Notes: generated by a model from the letters alone, not told the origin. DNA of 64,000 nt from Melioribacteraceae bacterium 4301-Me (GCA_041538185.1 JBGORM010000008.1:62001-126000); one strand, 5' to 3'. Shown: positions 18,034 to 27,872, numbered from the stretch's first letter. Translations and numbers: made by a program.

Positions 18034-21000
18034 ATGAACAAGAAAAAGCTTAACAGTAAAAAAGTAATAATTGTTTTTCTTGTTTTATTTCAAACATTTC
18101 AGTGCTGCTTATTTGCACAGACAATTGAGGACCGGATAAATAACATTATTTCTCAAATGACAATTGAAGAGGAAATTCAGCAGCTTCATAAAGAGGGTGG
18201 ATTTAATACTGCTGATAATACGAGATTAAAAATTCCTGGGTTTATTATGTCAGATGGTCCTCATGGTGTTCGGAACGGATATGCAACCTCGTTTCCAGTT
18301 GGTATTGCCCTTGCAGCTACCTGGGATACCAACATTGTACGGCAAGTAGGGATTGCAATGGGTGAAGAATTTCGAGGCAAAGGTATTAATCAAGCATTAG
18401 GTCCTTGTCTTGATTTAACTTTAGACCCAAGAAACGGCAGAAGTCCAGAAAGCAGCGGTGAGGACCCCTATCTAAGTGCAATGATAAATACCGCTTTAGT
18501 TATAGGTATCCAATCAACTCCTACTATTGCAACTGTTAAACATTTCTTCAGCGAATATAAACAAGCGGGCAGGACACAAAATAATTATTTAATTTCTGAT
18601 AAAATGATGATGGAACATTATGGTCTGCAGTTTAGAAGAGCAATACAAATTGGCGGAGCTATGAGTGTAATGAATGCATACAATTTAATAAATGGAGAAA
18701 AATGCGGAGAAAGTTATAATCTGCTTACTAATATTTTAAGAAAGAAATGGGGATTTCCTTTTTATGTAGTTTCAGACTGGGGCTCTTTGTGGAACGCTCA
18801 GAAAGCAATAAATGCCGGCTGCGATATTGAAATGGGTTCTGATTTATATCAAACTAACCTGCTTAATCTTTACAGAAATGGTATAGTTTCAAAAAATGTA
18901 ATTGACGAAGCAGTACGCAGGGTGTTAAGGACAAAAATTACTGCGGGATTATTAGACTATTACCCACCAGGTGACCCGTTGGATGTAAATAGTATCCAGC
19001 ACCGAGAAATATGCCTTCAAGCTGGAAAAGAAAGTATAGTATTATTGAAAAATCAGGATAATATCTTACCATTAAATAAAAACTCAATTAATAAAATTGC
19101 TTTGATTGGTCCTTCTGCAGGTGTGATGATTACAGATGGCTCAGGCAGCAGTTGGGTTGAACCATTATTCAAAGTTTCTCCTCTTGATGGAATTAAAAAT
19201 TATGTTGGCGAAAATAAAGTCCTATACGCTAAAGGATGCGACATTGCTAATGGCTTTGCAAGCGATATTTCAGATGCAATTAATTATGCAAAACAAGCAG
19301 ATGTGGTAATTTACTTTGGCGGATTAGATGGCACACAAGAAGGTGAAGGCTTTGACCGTGCAAACGGCTCAATTGAATTGCCTGGCAAACAAAAAGATTT
19401 GATTAAGTATTTGTCATCGGTCAATAAAAATTTGATTGTTGTCCTAATAAGTGGCGGAATTTGTGGTGTTAATTACTTTATAAATGATATTAAAGCTTTG
19501 TTATATGCGTTTTATCCCGGTCAGGAAGGTGGTAATGCAATTGCACAAGTCTTGTTTGGCGATTATAACCCCAGTGGTAAATTGCCAGTTACAATGCCTG
19601 TAAATGATTCTCAACTTCCACCGCAAAATTTTAACTTTGATGACGATTACGGCGGCGGATATAGATGGTTTGATAAACAAGGTCTTACACCGCAGTTTGC
19701 TTTTGGCTTTGGACTAAGTTATACAACTTTCTCTTTTAGTAATCTTTTTGTATCTCCTCAAACTGCTTCAGCTGGACAAATAGTTAATGTTAGCGTAGAT
19801 ATCACAAATACTGGCAATTTAAATGGCAACGATGTTGTGCAACTTTATTTATCTTACAACGGGAATGAAGGTGATTTATCATTAAAACAGTTAAAAGGAT
19901 TCAAACGCGTCAATCTTAATCCAGGTGAAACTAAAAATGTTATTTTCCAGATTACACCAAATGAACTTTATGTTTATAATGAATCTACAGGAAATTATGA
20001 AGTAAAGAGTGGATATTACATAGTAAAGGTCGGAGACTCATCCGATAATTTACCTCTTTCTTCGGGTTTTGAAATCACACCAGCAGAGCCACTGCCAGAT
20101 TTGCAGATTGCAAATATTAGAACTATTCCGCCGTATCCATTAGTAGGGGATACAGTAAGGTTCATAGCATCAATTATTAATTATGGAACGGGCGCAAGTC
20201 CAAACGGAGAAGCACACGAGGTAATATTTAAAGTAAATGAAGTACCAATCTGTAAATCGGATGAACTTACTAATTCAATACCTGCTGGCGGAATGGCGTT
20301 AGCTAATAGCAACAAAAGCATAAATAATTCTTATAACTTTTGGGTTGCTGATAAACCTGGTACTTATTCCATTGAAGCAGAGGTAAATAGTAATAACCTG
20401 ATTTCTGAAACTATATACTCAAATAATACAAAGCGTTCTGAAGTAAAAGTTTATAATTTGCCTCCTCAGAATTTAGCATTGAATAAGACTGTCTTTGTTT
20501 CTTCAGTAGAAAGAGCTGGACTGGAAGGTGAAAAGGCGGTTGACGGCAGTTATTCAACCAGATGGTCTTCACAATTTTCAGACCCACAGTGGATTGTAAT
20601 TGATTTTGGACAAACAATTGAGTTTAACCAAATCAAATTAAATTGGGAAACAGCTTACGCGAAAGAGTATTTAATTCAAATTTCTGATGATAATTTGAAT
20701 TGGAATTCAGCAATAACTTTAATTCACCAAACTGATGGGAAAGGCGGAATTGAAAAATATGATGTGCAATCAAAAGGACGTTACTTGAGAATCTATGGAA
20801 TAAAAAGAGCAACACAATGGGGTTATTCCTTATACGAAATAGAGGTGTTTAATGTGGTAAATACAACAAATGTTAATGAACATCTAAAGGTTACCCCACA
20901 GAATTTTTTGTTAGAACAGAATTACCCTAATCCTTTTAATCCGTCTACTGTTATTCGTTATCATATTTCGGCAGCTGATGCACTCAAATCAGTTGAAGTA

Positions 21001-21204
21001 CATGTCAAATTAAAGGTTTATGATTTATTGGGAAGAGAAGTAGCAACTCTTGTTAATGAAAGAAAATCACCAGGCGTTTATGAAATTAAATTTGACGGTG
21101 CTAAATTACCAAGCGGCGTGTACTTCTATCGCATAGTGATCCATTCGGATAGACTTGAAGTTGGGGATTTTATTTCGACGAAAAAGATGATTTTATTGAG
21201 ATAA
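18034..21204 (+). CDS. Multidomain secreted GH3 with CARDB-like, F5/8C-like and sorting domains
   Basis: Start taken at ATG 18034; a TTG 13 codons upstream is unlikely. After a signal peptide ending CLFAQ, the GH3 core has MSDGPHGVRNG, SSGEDPYL, nucleophile D248 in YVVSDWGS, and GTQEGEGFDR as the probable acid/base loop. An FGLSYTTFSFS fibronectin-like domain follows. Unlike its neighbours it continues with a CARDB-like domain (LQIANIRTIPPYPLVGDTVRF), an F5/8 type C (CBM32-like) domain (LNKTVFVSS..., YSTRWSSQFSDPQWIVIDFG) and a QNYPNPFNP sorting module. At 1056 residues it is far longer than a plain beta-glucosidase. The usual KHFAANNQE is KHFFSEYKQ here, so specificity may differ. Likely displayed on the surface as a polymer- or glycan-binding exo-glycosidase. 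Confidence 0.92.
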   Translation: MNKKKLNSKKVIIVFLVLFQTFQCCLFAQTIEDRINNIISQMTIEEEIQQLHKEGGFNTADNTRLKIPGFIMSDGPHGVRNGYATSFPVGIALAATWDTNIVRQVGIAMGEEFRGKGINQALGPCLDLTLDPRNGRSPESSGEDPYLSAMINTALVIGIQSTPTIATVKHFFSEYKQAGRTQNNYLISDKMMMEHYGLQFRRAIQIGGAMSVMNAYNLINGEKCGESYNLLTNILRKKWGFPFYVVSDWGSLWNAQKAINAGCDIEMGSDLYQTNLLNLYRNGIVSKNVIDEAVRRVLRTKITAGLLDYYPPGDPLDVNSIQHREICLQAGKESIVLLKNQDNILPLNKNSINKIALIGPSAGVMITDGSGSSWVEPLFKVSPLDGIKNYVGENKVLYAKGCDIANGFASDISDAINYAKQADVVIYFGGLDGTQEGEGFDRANGSIELPGKQKDLIKYLSSVNKNLIVVLISGGICGVNYFINDIKALLYAFYPGQEGGNAIAQVLFGDYNPSGKLPVTMPVNDSQLPPQNFNFDDDYGGGYRWFDKQGLTPQFAFGFGLSYTTFSFSNLFVSPQTASAGQIVNVSVDITNTGNLNGNDVVQLYLSYNGNEGDLSLKQLKGFKRVNLNPGETKNVIFQITPNELYVYNESTGNYEVKSGYYIVKVGDSSDNLPLSSGFEITPAEPLPDLQIANIRTIPPYPLVGDTVRFIASIINYGTGASPNGEAHEVIFKVNEVPICKSDELTNSIPAGGMALANSNKSINNSYNFWVADKPGTYSIEAEVNSNNLISETIYSNNTKRSEVKVYNLPPQNLALNKTVFVSSVERAGLEGEKAVDGSYSTRWSSQFSDPQWIVIDFGQTIEFNQIKLNWETAYAKEYLIQISDDNLNWNSAITLIHQTDGKGGIEKYDVQSKGRYLRIYGIKRATQWGYSLYEIEVFNVVNTTNVNEHLKVTPQNFLLEQNYPNPFNPSTVIRYHISAADALKSVEVHVKLKVYDLLGREVATLVNERKSPGVYEIKFDGAKLPSGVYFYRIVIHSDRLEVGDFISTKKMILLR

Positions 21205-21318
21205 CGAAAGAATATAACAAAACAGAAACAAACGAACTTTATGGATTTGATATTTAGGTTTTTGTGTGCTTGGATTATTTTTCTCTAAAACTCATTTAAC
21301 TAATATTTGGATTTTATT

Positions 21319-22149
21319 ATGAACTATATTAAAATTTTATTAATGCTGATAATATCCGTATCTATTAGTTCATGCCAAGATACTTCTAAACCTACAGAGG
21401 CAGATACAACTGACTTGCCTGGCTGGAAATTAGTTTGGTCAGATGAATTTAATTATACAGGTTTACCTGACCCGCGCAAATGGAGCTATGATGTTGGGGA
21501 CAATGGCTGGGGAAACAATGAAAAACAATATTATTCTGCTTTTAGATTGGAAAATGCAAGAGTTGAAGATGGTAAACTAATTATTGAAGCCAAACGCGAT
21601 TTTTATTTAAACCATGAATATACTTCGGCACGTTTAGTTACTGCAAATAAAGGCGATTGGACTTACGGCAGATTTGAGATAAAAGCAAAATTGCCTTCGG
21701 GCAGAGGAACGTGGCCAGCTATCTGGATGCTGCCTACTGATTGGTCGTTAGGCAATAAAGGCTGGCCAGATAATGGTGAGATTGATATTATGGAACACGT
21801 TGGTTATGATCCTGGCGTTATTCATGGTTCAATTCATACTAATAAATATAATTGGGTGGATAACACAGGCAAAACAGCAACTTTAAAAATTTTAGATGCT
21901 ACAACTTCTTTCCATACCTATGCGCTTGAATGGGATTCTACTGAAATTAAAATCTACGTTGATGATATAAATTATTTTACATTTAATAATGAACGTAAAG
22001 GCTGGGAATATTGGCCGTTTTTTAAGGATTTCCATCTTTTGTTAAATATTGCAATTGGTGGTAATTGGGGCGGCGCTCAAGGCATTGATAATTCTATATT
22101 CCCACAAAAAATGGAAGTTGACTATGTTAGAGTTTATAAGAAAATTTAG
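21319..22149 (+). CDS. GH16 endo-1,3-beta-glucanase (laminarinase-like) lipoprotein
   Basis: ATG at 21319 gives a lipoprotein signal (ISVSISSC, lipid-modified C19). The catalytic domain fills the rest: WSDEFNYTG opening strand, SARLVT, YGRFEIKAKLP, GTWPAIWMLP, and GEIDIMEHVG with nucleophile E154 and acid/base E159. The inserted Met (the beta-bulge) marks it as laminarinase-type GH16, unlike the EIDIE lichenase at 8133. Near the end, LLLNIAIGGNWGG and MEVDYVRVYK are family hallmarks. Length 276 is normal for a single-domain enzyme. It is probably anchored to the outer membrane or in the periplasm and cuts beta-1,3 bonds of laminarin or mixed glucans. It closes the glycosidase locus. Confidence 0.93.
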   Translation: MNYIKILLMLIISVSISSCQDTSKPTEADTTDLPGWKLVWSDEFNYTGLPDPRKWSYDVGDNGWGNNEKQYYSAFRLENARVEDGKLIIEAKRDFYLNHEYTSARLVTANKGDWTYGRFEIKAKLPSGRGTWPAIWMLPTDWSLGNKGWPDNGEIDIMEHVGYDPGVIHGSIHTNKYNWVDNTGKTATLKILDATTSFHTYALEWDSTEIKIYVDDINYFTFNNERKGWEYWPFFKDFHLLLNIAIGGNWGGAQGIDNSIFPQKMEVDYVRVYKKI

Positions 22150-22249
22150 ATGTGATTTGTTTTGTCCAAGTAAATTTTTTAATAGACATGAATTTAGCAC
22201 CAACCTAATTAATTGTATTAATAATTAGCTGAAATTTGACCATATCATA

Positions 22250-22624
22250 TTACAGATTGTATTTTTTTAGAAGTGACTCAACTGAGTTTTTTAGAATATC
22301 AATCGATACTGGCTTAGTTAAAAACATGTCAATTCCTAAATTGATAATATTTTTTCTTTCCTTTGCATTTACGTCTGCAGTTAAACATAATATTGGGGTT
22401 TTCGTGAATAATGGGTTAGTCTTTATTTCGTGTACTAATTCAATGCCGCTTTTACCCCCTTTTAGTGAAATGTCCATTATTATAATATCATAATTTTTGT
22501 TGCTGTATGTGCTGTAAAATTCTTCTGCAGAATCGCATAAATCTACTTTAAAATTTTTATCAAAAATACGCGGAAATACTTTTTGAACTAAATAATCATC
22601 TTCAACAACTAACATATTCCTCAT
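22250..22624 (-). CDS. Single-domain response regulator
   Basis: A 124-residue receiver domain with no output domain. Acidic pair at D9-D10 (VVEDD), phosphoacceptor D51 in IIIMDISLKGG, switch residue T82 (LTAD) and K104 (LTKPV). It begins 31 bases after the end of the adjacent histidine kinase on the same strand, so the two are a likely pair. Without a DNA-binding domain it probably works as a phosphorelay intermediate or by protein binding. Which genes it influences cannot be told; the beta-glucan locus next door is only a guess. Confidence 0.9.
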   Translation of the reverse strand: MRNMLVVEDDYLVQKVFPRIFDKNFKVDLCDSAEEFYSTYSNKNYDIIIMDISLKGGKSGIELVHEIKTNPLFTKTPILCLTADVNAKERKNIINLGIDMFLTKPVSIDILKNSVESLLKKYNL

Positions 22625-22655
22625 TGAAATTACTCCTTTAGTAAAATTTTCTGCT

Positions 22656-23726
22656 TCATAAATTTTTTAATATAACGCGAAAAGTAGAACCAATACCCTT
22701 TTCACTTTCGACTTCAATATTAGCATTGTTTAATTCGCAATATTTTTTTACTAATGCTAATCCAAGTCCATTGCCTTCATAAGTTCTCGAGTAGCCGCGC
22801 TCTTCTTGGACAAAAGGCTCAAAAAGATGACTAAGAAATTCTTTGCTCATTCCTATACCGGTATCACTTACTTCAACAATTATTTCATTTTGTTCGTTAC
22901 TTTTAATGCTGATTTCCACCTTCCCTTTTTTTGTATATTTTATTCCATTGTCTATTAAATTTGCAAAAATTTGTGTTAAGCTGTATTCATCGCCTGTAAT
23001 TATTGTGTTTTCTGTCATGCAATTGTAAATAAGTTCTAGATTTTTACTTGCAGCCATTTGTTTATGTTCATCTACTAATTTTGATAAAACATCTTTGTCC
23101 AAGTCAATTTTTTTTAATGTTGGTTTGTATGTTCCTATTTGCATTTCAGACATATTTAAAATTAATTCAATAGTCCTAATTATTCTTTTTGATGCTAATT
23201 CAATGCTATCAAAAAGTTCTTTGTTCTTGCTTTTAGAATTTTCTTCCAAGATTCCCTTTAGGATGGCTATGTTGCCTAATATTACAAAAATAGGAGTTCT
23301 AATTTCATGAGACATTTGAGCTAAAAATTCTGACTTAAGTTTATTCGATTGCTGAGCCTTGTCTAATGCTTTCTGTAATTCCTTTGTTTTAATGTCCACT
23401 AATTTTTTTAATTTTTTCTTTGATTGAAAAGTCTTGACAGCGAGTGAAGTCGTTAAGCATAAAGCAATTATTAAAAGCAATAAAATATAATTTGTTTTCT
23501 GCGATAAAAAATTTTTTAACTCAATGTTGAATACTTGAGCTAAGGTAATTTTAGATAATGATTTTTTTGTTGAGTTGGGAACTTCTTGATTTGTTTTATT
23601 AATTATTATGTTCTGTTCACTGTTGGTATTTGATTGTGCAAGAGCTGGAATTAGACAGAGTATTACTAATAATATTCTGAATTTTGATGCATATCCGTAA
23701 AAATTAATAAAAGTTCTTCCTTTCAT
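22656..23726 (-). CDS. Sensor histidine kinase with short periplasmic region
   Basis: Signal-anchor like N-terminus (to about residue 31), a short extracytoplasmic part (about 32-78), one membrane helix (79-97), then a coiled-coil linker and kinase core. HisKA with H140 in FLAQMSHEIRTP, N-box NLIDNGIKYTKKG, G1 DTGIGMS, G2 GNGLGLALVKKY. The core is closely similar to that of the kinase at 24243 (same LFEPF, NxYEGNGLGLALVKKYCE and VES.KG.GS.F strings), so the two are paralogues. The periplasmic part is too short for a large sensor domain. It sits upstream of the single-domain regulator on the minus strand. Confidence 0.92.
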   Translation of the reverse strand: MKGRTFINFYGYASKFRILLVILCLIPALAQSNTNSEQNIIINKTNQEVPNSTKKSLSKITLAQVFNIELKNFLSQKTNYILLLLIIALCLTTSLAVKTFQSKKKLKKLVDIKTKELQKALDKAQQSNKLKSEFLAQMSHEIRTPIFVILGNIAILKGILEENSKSKNKELFDSIELASKRIIRTIELILNMSEMQIGTYKPTLKKIDLDKDVLSKLVDEHKQMAASKNLELIYNCMTENTIITGDEYSLTQIFANLIDNGIKYTKKGKVEISIKSNEQNEIIVEVSDTGIGMSKEFLSHLFEPFVQEERGYSRTYEGNGLGLALVKKYCELNNANIEVESEKGIGSTFRVILKNL

Positions 23727-24242
23727 TTTTGTGTTCTATTAACGAAAAATTTTTTTGTTAACTGGAAACTAAAGGACAACCGCAAGTTATCGTAAAAGTA
23801 ATTTTTCAATTCCTCATAATCTGTAAAAAATCTTGGCTGCGCCCTTGTTCAGCCTTTACAGATATTGCTATTTAACGTACACCAAAATTCAAACAGTCTG
23901 CACCTTACCGCTATATTAGACTTTTTAAGTATTCTCAGAACAAATTGCTTTGTGATAAACAAATAACATACCACGAAATAAAACACATTATTAGCATATT
24001 TGGCTTAACCATTTGATTGCAAATGACTTAATGTGAGAAAGCAGAATTATTTTAAAACAAAAAGTCTAAGGTGTAGACGACTAAAGGGGGCATTTTATAT
24101 CTGTTATTCATTTTATCAAAATCATAATAGAAAGAAAATTTTAATTTATTGACCTAAAAGTATTTGTTTATTATGTTGTAAAGAGATTAACAGCTACCTG
24201 TGCGTATAAAACAAAAGTAAAAATATTTTAGTCGAGGTAAGC
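23727..24242. other. Intergenic region between divergent kinase genes
   Basis: About 515 bases without a convincing gene. It holds the 5' regions of two divergent kinases. An inverted pair is visible: AAAAAGTCTAAGGTGTAGAC at 24059-24078 against GTCTG-CACCTTA plus TTAGACTTTTT at 23896-23926, where one copy carries a short insertion. Otherwise I see no RNA gene or recognisable element. Confidence 0.5.
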
Positions 24243-26804
24243 ATGTATTATCAAATTATACAGAATGCAATTTTGTTAGTAGCACTTTCGACTTTGTATA
24301 ATCTTGTTTCGCAAATACGCAGAAGGAATGAGAAACTATTTAAGATTATATCAGGGATAATTTTTGGCTGTTTAGCTATAATTGGTATGAGGATACCATT
24401 TTATTATTCACCGGGCATTATTTATGATGGTCGCTCAATAATTTTAGTTTTAGCTGGACTTTTTGGCGGTGGTACAAGTGCAATTATATCTGTTATAATT
24501 GCTGGAGCCTATCGTCTTGGAATTGGAGGTTCTGGTGTTTGGGCTGGACTTTCTACAATTTTAGGAACAGCTGTTACCGGATTACTGTTTCGGCGGCTTT
24601 ATAAAAACAAAATTGACAGAATCAGTATTCTTTCCCTTTATGTGGTCGGTGTAATTGCTCACCTTGTCATGTTAGCCTCTCAGCTTCTTATTCAACCATT
24701 CCCAAATGGGATAATAGTAATTAAGCAAATTTGGTTGCCTATAATTTTTGTTTTTCCTATTGCAACTTTGCTTATAGGACTTTTGCTTAGGAATGAAGAA
24801 AGGCGCTTTCGTGCAGAAGTTAGCCTGGCAGAGAGGGAGGATAATCTGCGAATCACATTAAATTCAATTGGCGACGCTGTGATTGCAACAGATATTGAAG
24901 GTAAAATTACCAGCATGAATCCTGTTGCAGAGGAGCTTACAGGCTATAACTTTGAAGATGTTAAGAACAGAAAGCTTGAAGAGGTATTTAATATAGTTAA
25001 TGCTCAAACTGGTGAGAAAGTTTTAGACCCTGTAAAAAAAGTTTTAATGACTGGTAAAATTGTTGGGCTTGCCAACCACACTAAGCTTATTTCAAAGTCT
25101 GGTGAAGAATATCAAATTGCAGATTCAGCGGCACCAATAATTAACGAGGACGGAATTGTTAGTGGCGTTGTTCTTGTTTTTAGGAACGTTACCCAGGAAT
25201 ATAAAATGCGAGAGAATTTAAAAATTAGTGAAGAAAAATTCAGAAAAGCATTTTTTACCAGTCCAGATTCGATTAACATCAACAGATTATCAGACGGGAA
25301 ATATGTATCAATTAACCAAGGGTTTACTAAAATTATGGGATTTACTGAAGCTGATGTTATAGGTAAAACATCTTTGGAATTAAATATTTGGGTTAATCCA
25401 AAAGATAGAGAACGTTTGGTAGAGGGATTAAAAACTAACGGTATAGTAGAAAACCTTGAAGCTCCTTTTAGAGCTAAAGACGGAAGTATCAAGATTGGAC
25501 TAATGTCAGCAACTATTATTGAACTTGATGGAATTCCTCACATACTTAATATCACTCGTGATATTACAGAGGTTAAAAAACAAGAACATGCTCGCCAAGT
25601 TTTATATAATCTATCTAAAATTTCATTCACAGATATTAGTCTAAAAGAATACTTATCAAAAATTCATGAAGAACTAAAAAAATTAATAAAGTCAGATAAT
25701 TTTTATATCGCATTATATGATAAAGAATTGAATCAATATACATTCCCATATCATGTTGATGAGTTTGATAATTATGAAACAGATAGTCCAACTTCTTTGG
25801 ATGGAAGTCTTACAGATTATGTAAGAAAGACTGGTAAAGCTTATTTGATAAAAGAAGAAGAGGATAAAAAATTGCGTGAAGCAGGCGAGGTGAAACTTGT
25901 AGGCAGCCCATGCAAAGTTTGGATGGGTGCGCCTTTATTTGATTCATCTACCGGCGAAGTGTTAGGAGTAATTGCTTTACAAGATTATAAAGATGAAAAC
26001 GCTTATACTAAGAATGACTTACTTACTTTAGAAATAGTAGCTTCTCAAATTGGACAGTTTATCCTTCGCGTTAAGGCTTTACAAGATTTGAAATTAGCAA
26101 AAGAAAAAGCAGAAGTATCTGACAGAATTAAAGGTGAGTTTATGGCACAAATGTCGCACGAGATAAGATCACCGCTTAATATAATAACAGGATGCGTCCA
26201 ATTAATTAAAGAAGAAATTAAAGAAAAAAATAACAGTGAAATCTCAGAACTGTTTTTCAGTATAGATAGTGCAACTAAACGAATTATTAGAACCATCGAC
26301 TTGATTCTTAATTACTCTGAGCTGCAAGCAAGTTCTTTTGAACCTAATTACAAAAAAATCGATTTAAGAGAGGAAGTCCTTAATAATGTCATATCAGAAT
26401 ACCGCATGCTTGCTGAAAACAAAAATTTAAAACTAAGTTTTAATTGTAAAACGGATAACACATTCCTAATCGGTGATATGTACAGTCTAACACAGGTATT
26501 TGCTAATTTAATTGATAATGCCATTAAATTTACCAAAAAAGGCGGGATTGATGTAGTTATTGATCGTAATCCACAAAATTACCTTTTTGTAAAAGTGACC
26601 GATACTGGCATTGGAATGAGTAATGAGTTTATTCAACATCTGTTTGAACCGTTTAGACAGGAGATAACTGGTTATACCAGGCCATATGAAGGCAATGGCT
26701 TGGGATTAGCACTTGTTAAAAAGTATTGTGAAATTAACAATGCAGAGATTTTCGTCGAAAGTAAAAAAGGGGTTGGTAGTGCTTTTACAGTTATTTTTAA
26801 ATGA
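24243..26804 (+). CDS. LytS-type 5TM sensor histidine kinase with PAS-PAS-GAF
   Basis: 853 residues. The first 190 form a 5TM-LYT-like membrane sensor (IRIPFYYSPGIIYDGRSIIL-like segment, AGLFGGGTSAIISVIIAGAYRLGIGG, GLLLRN). Next come two PAS domains (about 200-320, ALNSIGDAVIATD; and about 325-445, FRKAFFTSPDSI), a GAF domain (about 455-615) and a HisKA/HATPase core with H639 in FMAQMSHEIRSP, NLIDNAIKFTKKG, DTGIGMS and GNGLGLALVKKY. No receiver is fused. In LytS/YhcK relatives the 5TM part senses cell-wall or small-molecule signals; the ligand here is unknown. It is divergent from the paralogous kinase and may share the single-domain regulator at 22250. Confidence 0.92.
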   Translation: MYYQIIQNAILLVALSTLYNLVSQIRRRNEKLFKIISGIIFGCLAIIGMRIPFYYSPGIIYDGRSIILVLAGLFGGGTSAIISVIIAGAYRLGIGGSGVWAGLSTILGTAVTGLLFRRLYKNKIDRISILSLYVVGVIAHLVMLASQLLIQPFPNGIIVIKQIWLPIIFVFPIATLLIGLLLRNEERRFRAEVSLAEREDNLRITLNSIGDAVIATDIEGKITSMNPVAEELTGYNFEDVKNRKLEEVFNIVNAQTGEKVLDPVKKVLMTGKIVGLANHTKLISKSGEEYQIADSAAPIINEDGIVSGVVLVFRNVTQEYKMRENLKISEEKFRKAFFTSPDSININRLSDGKYVSINQGFTKIMGFTEADVIGKTSLELNIWVNPKDRERLVEGLKTNGIVENLEAPFRAKDGSIKIGLMSATIIELDGIPHILNITRDITEVKKQEHARQVLYNLSKISFTDISLKEYLSKIHEELKKLIKSDNFYIALYDKELNQYTFPYHVDEFDNYETDSPTSLDGSLTDYVRKTGKAYLIKEEEDKKLREAGEVKLVGSPCKVWMGAPLFDSSTGEVLGVIALQDYKDENAYTKNDLLTLEIVASQIGQFILRVKALQDLKLAKEKAEVSDRIKGEFMAQMSHEIRSPLNIITGCVQLIKEEIKEKNNSEISELFFSIDSATKRIIRTIDLILNYSELQASSFEPNYKKIDLREEVLNNVISEYRMLAENKNLKLSFNCKTDNTFLIGDMYSLTQVFANLIDNAIKFTKKGGIDVVIDRNPQNYLFVKVTDTGIGMSNEFIQHLFEPFRQEITGYTRPYEGNGLGLALVKKYCEINNAEIFVESKKGVGSAFTVIFK

Positions 26805-26898
26805 TGCTGAAGAAAAATTGAAGAAAAATATTGTCGATATTTTAAAGTATGGACTACACTTTAGTAAAAGCGGTTATCTGATTGTTATCTATTAAAAC

Positions 26899-26929
26899 AA
26901 AAGCCAAAAAAATTATTTACAGGCTTTTT
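26899..26929 (-). terminator. Intrinsic terminator of the tRNA-Thr gene
   Basis: AAAAGCC (26899-26905) pairs with GGCTTTT (26922-26928). Read on the minus strand, the stem lies just after the tRNA 3' end and is followed by a T-rich stretch. Confidence 0.6.
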
Positions 26930-26930
26930 G

Positions 26931-27003
26931 AGCTGGCGGACGGATTTGAACCGCCGACCGGCTGATTACAAATCAGCTGCTCTACCAGCTGAGCTACGCC
27001 AGC
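26931..27003 (-). tRNA. tRNA-Thr (anticodon TGT)
   Basis: On the minus strand the acceptor stem GCTGGCG/CGCCAGC closes a full cloverleaf: D-arm GCTC...GAGC, anticodon stem GCTGA/TCAGC with loop TTTGTAA (anticodon TGT), and T-arm GGCGG-TTCAAAT-CCGTC (one G-T pair). Length 73 including the discriminator. CCA is not encoded. Confidence 0.97.
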
Positions 27004-27104
27004 AAATCAAATTTTGAGGCTCAAATCTAATATAATTTGGTTTCCTATGCAATATTTTGAGTTCTATAATTTTTCAGATATTTTTTAAACAAAAAAATAA
27101 ACAA

Positions 27105-27872
27105 ATGCTTTCTAAAAATGAGTTGAAATATTACTCTCTGCTTCTCCTAAAAAAATACCGCAAAAAAGAAAAAAAATTCTTAGTGGAAGGAGTTAAACTA
27201 ATTAGAGAAGCGTTAGACTATAATTATAATTGTGAAATTGTTTTTTATACCAATGAGTTTTTGAGCAAATATGAGAGCACTGAAATTTTTGACAGAATAA
27301 AATTAATCAGAAAAGTAATTGTTAAAAACGTAGAGTTAAAAAAGGTAACGGATACTCAAAATCCAAGTGGAATTGTAGCTGTATTTAATTTTAAAAATAA
27401 TACAAAAAGTAAAAGCCATAGCTCTAATTTAATTGTTGGACTTGAAAACATCTCAGACCCTGGTAATTTGGGGACTATCATTAGAAATTGTGACTGGTTT
27501 GGAATTAAAGAGATTTTGTTAAACAGTAATTGCGCTGAAATTTATAATCCAAAAGTAATCAGGGCGTCTGCTGGTTCAATTTTTCATTTGAAAATTTTAG
27601 AAGCGGAAAACTTTTACGATGAGTTAAATGAATTGAAATCGGCAGGATACAAAATATACTGCAGTGATTTAAAAGGCTGTAATGTTTTTAATTTAATAAT
27701 TGATAACAAGAGTGTAATTTTATTTTCAAATGAAGCATCTGGACCTTCTCAAAAATTGCTAAAAATTGCCGATGAAAAAATAACTATTCCAAGACTCGGG
27801 AAAGCAGAATCATTAAATGTTGCAAATGCATCCGCAGTAATTCTTGCCTTTTTAACAAAAAAAATAGTTTAG
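27105..27872 (+). CDS. TrmH/SpoU-family RNA 2'-O-methyltransferase
   Basis: Start chosen at ATG 27105 (MLSKNELKYY), since the 16 codons upstream from a TTG look like non-coding leader. The N-terminal 95 residues form the substrate-binding domain (KKFLVEGVKLIREAL). The SPOUT domain has the three SpoU motifs: NISDPGNLGTIIRNCDWFG, ILFSNEASGPS and IPRLGKAESLNVANASAV. These enzymes 2'-O-methylate tRNA or 23S rRNA using S-adenosylmethionine; the exact target cannot be assigned. Length about 255 is normal. The 3' end overlaps the convergent DinB-like gene by 4 bases. Confidence 0.92.
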   Translation: MLSKNELKYYSLLLLKKYRKKEKKFLVEGVKLIREALDYNYNCEIVFYTNEFLSKYESTEIFDRIKLIRKVIVKNVELKKVTDTQNPSGIVAVFNFKNNTKSKSHSSNLIVGLENISDPGNLGTIIRNCDWFGIKEILLNSNCAEIYNPKVIRASAGSIFHLKILEAENFYDELNELKSAGYKIYCSDLKGCNVFNLIIDNKSVILFSNEASGPSQKLLKIADEKITIPRLGKAESLNVANASAVILAFLTKKIV

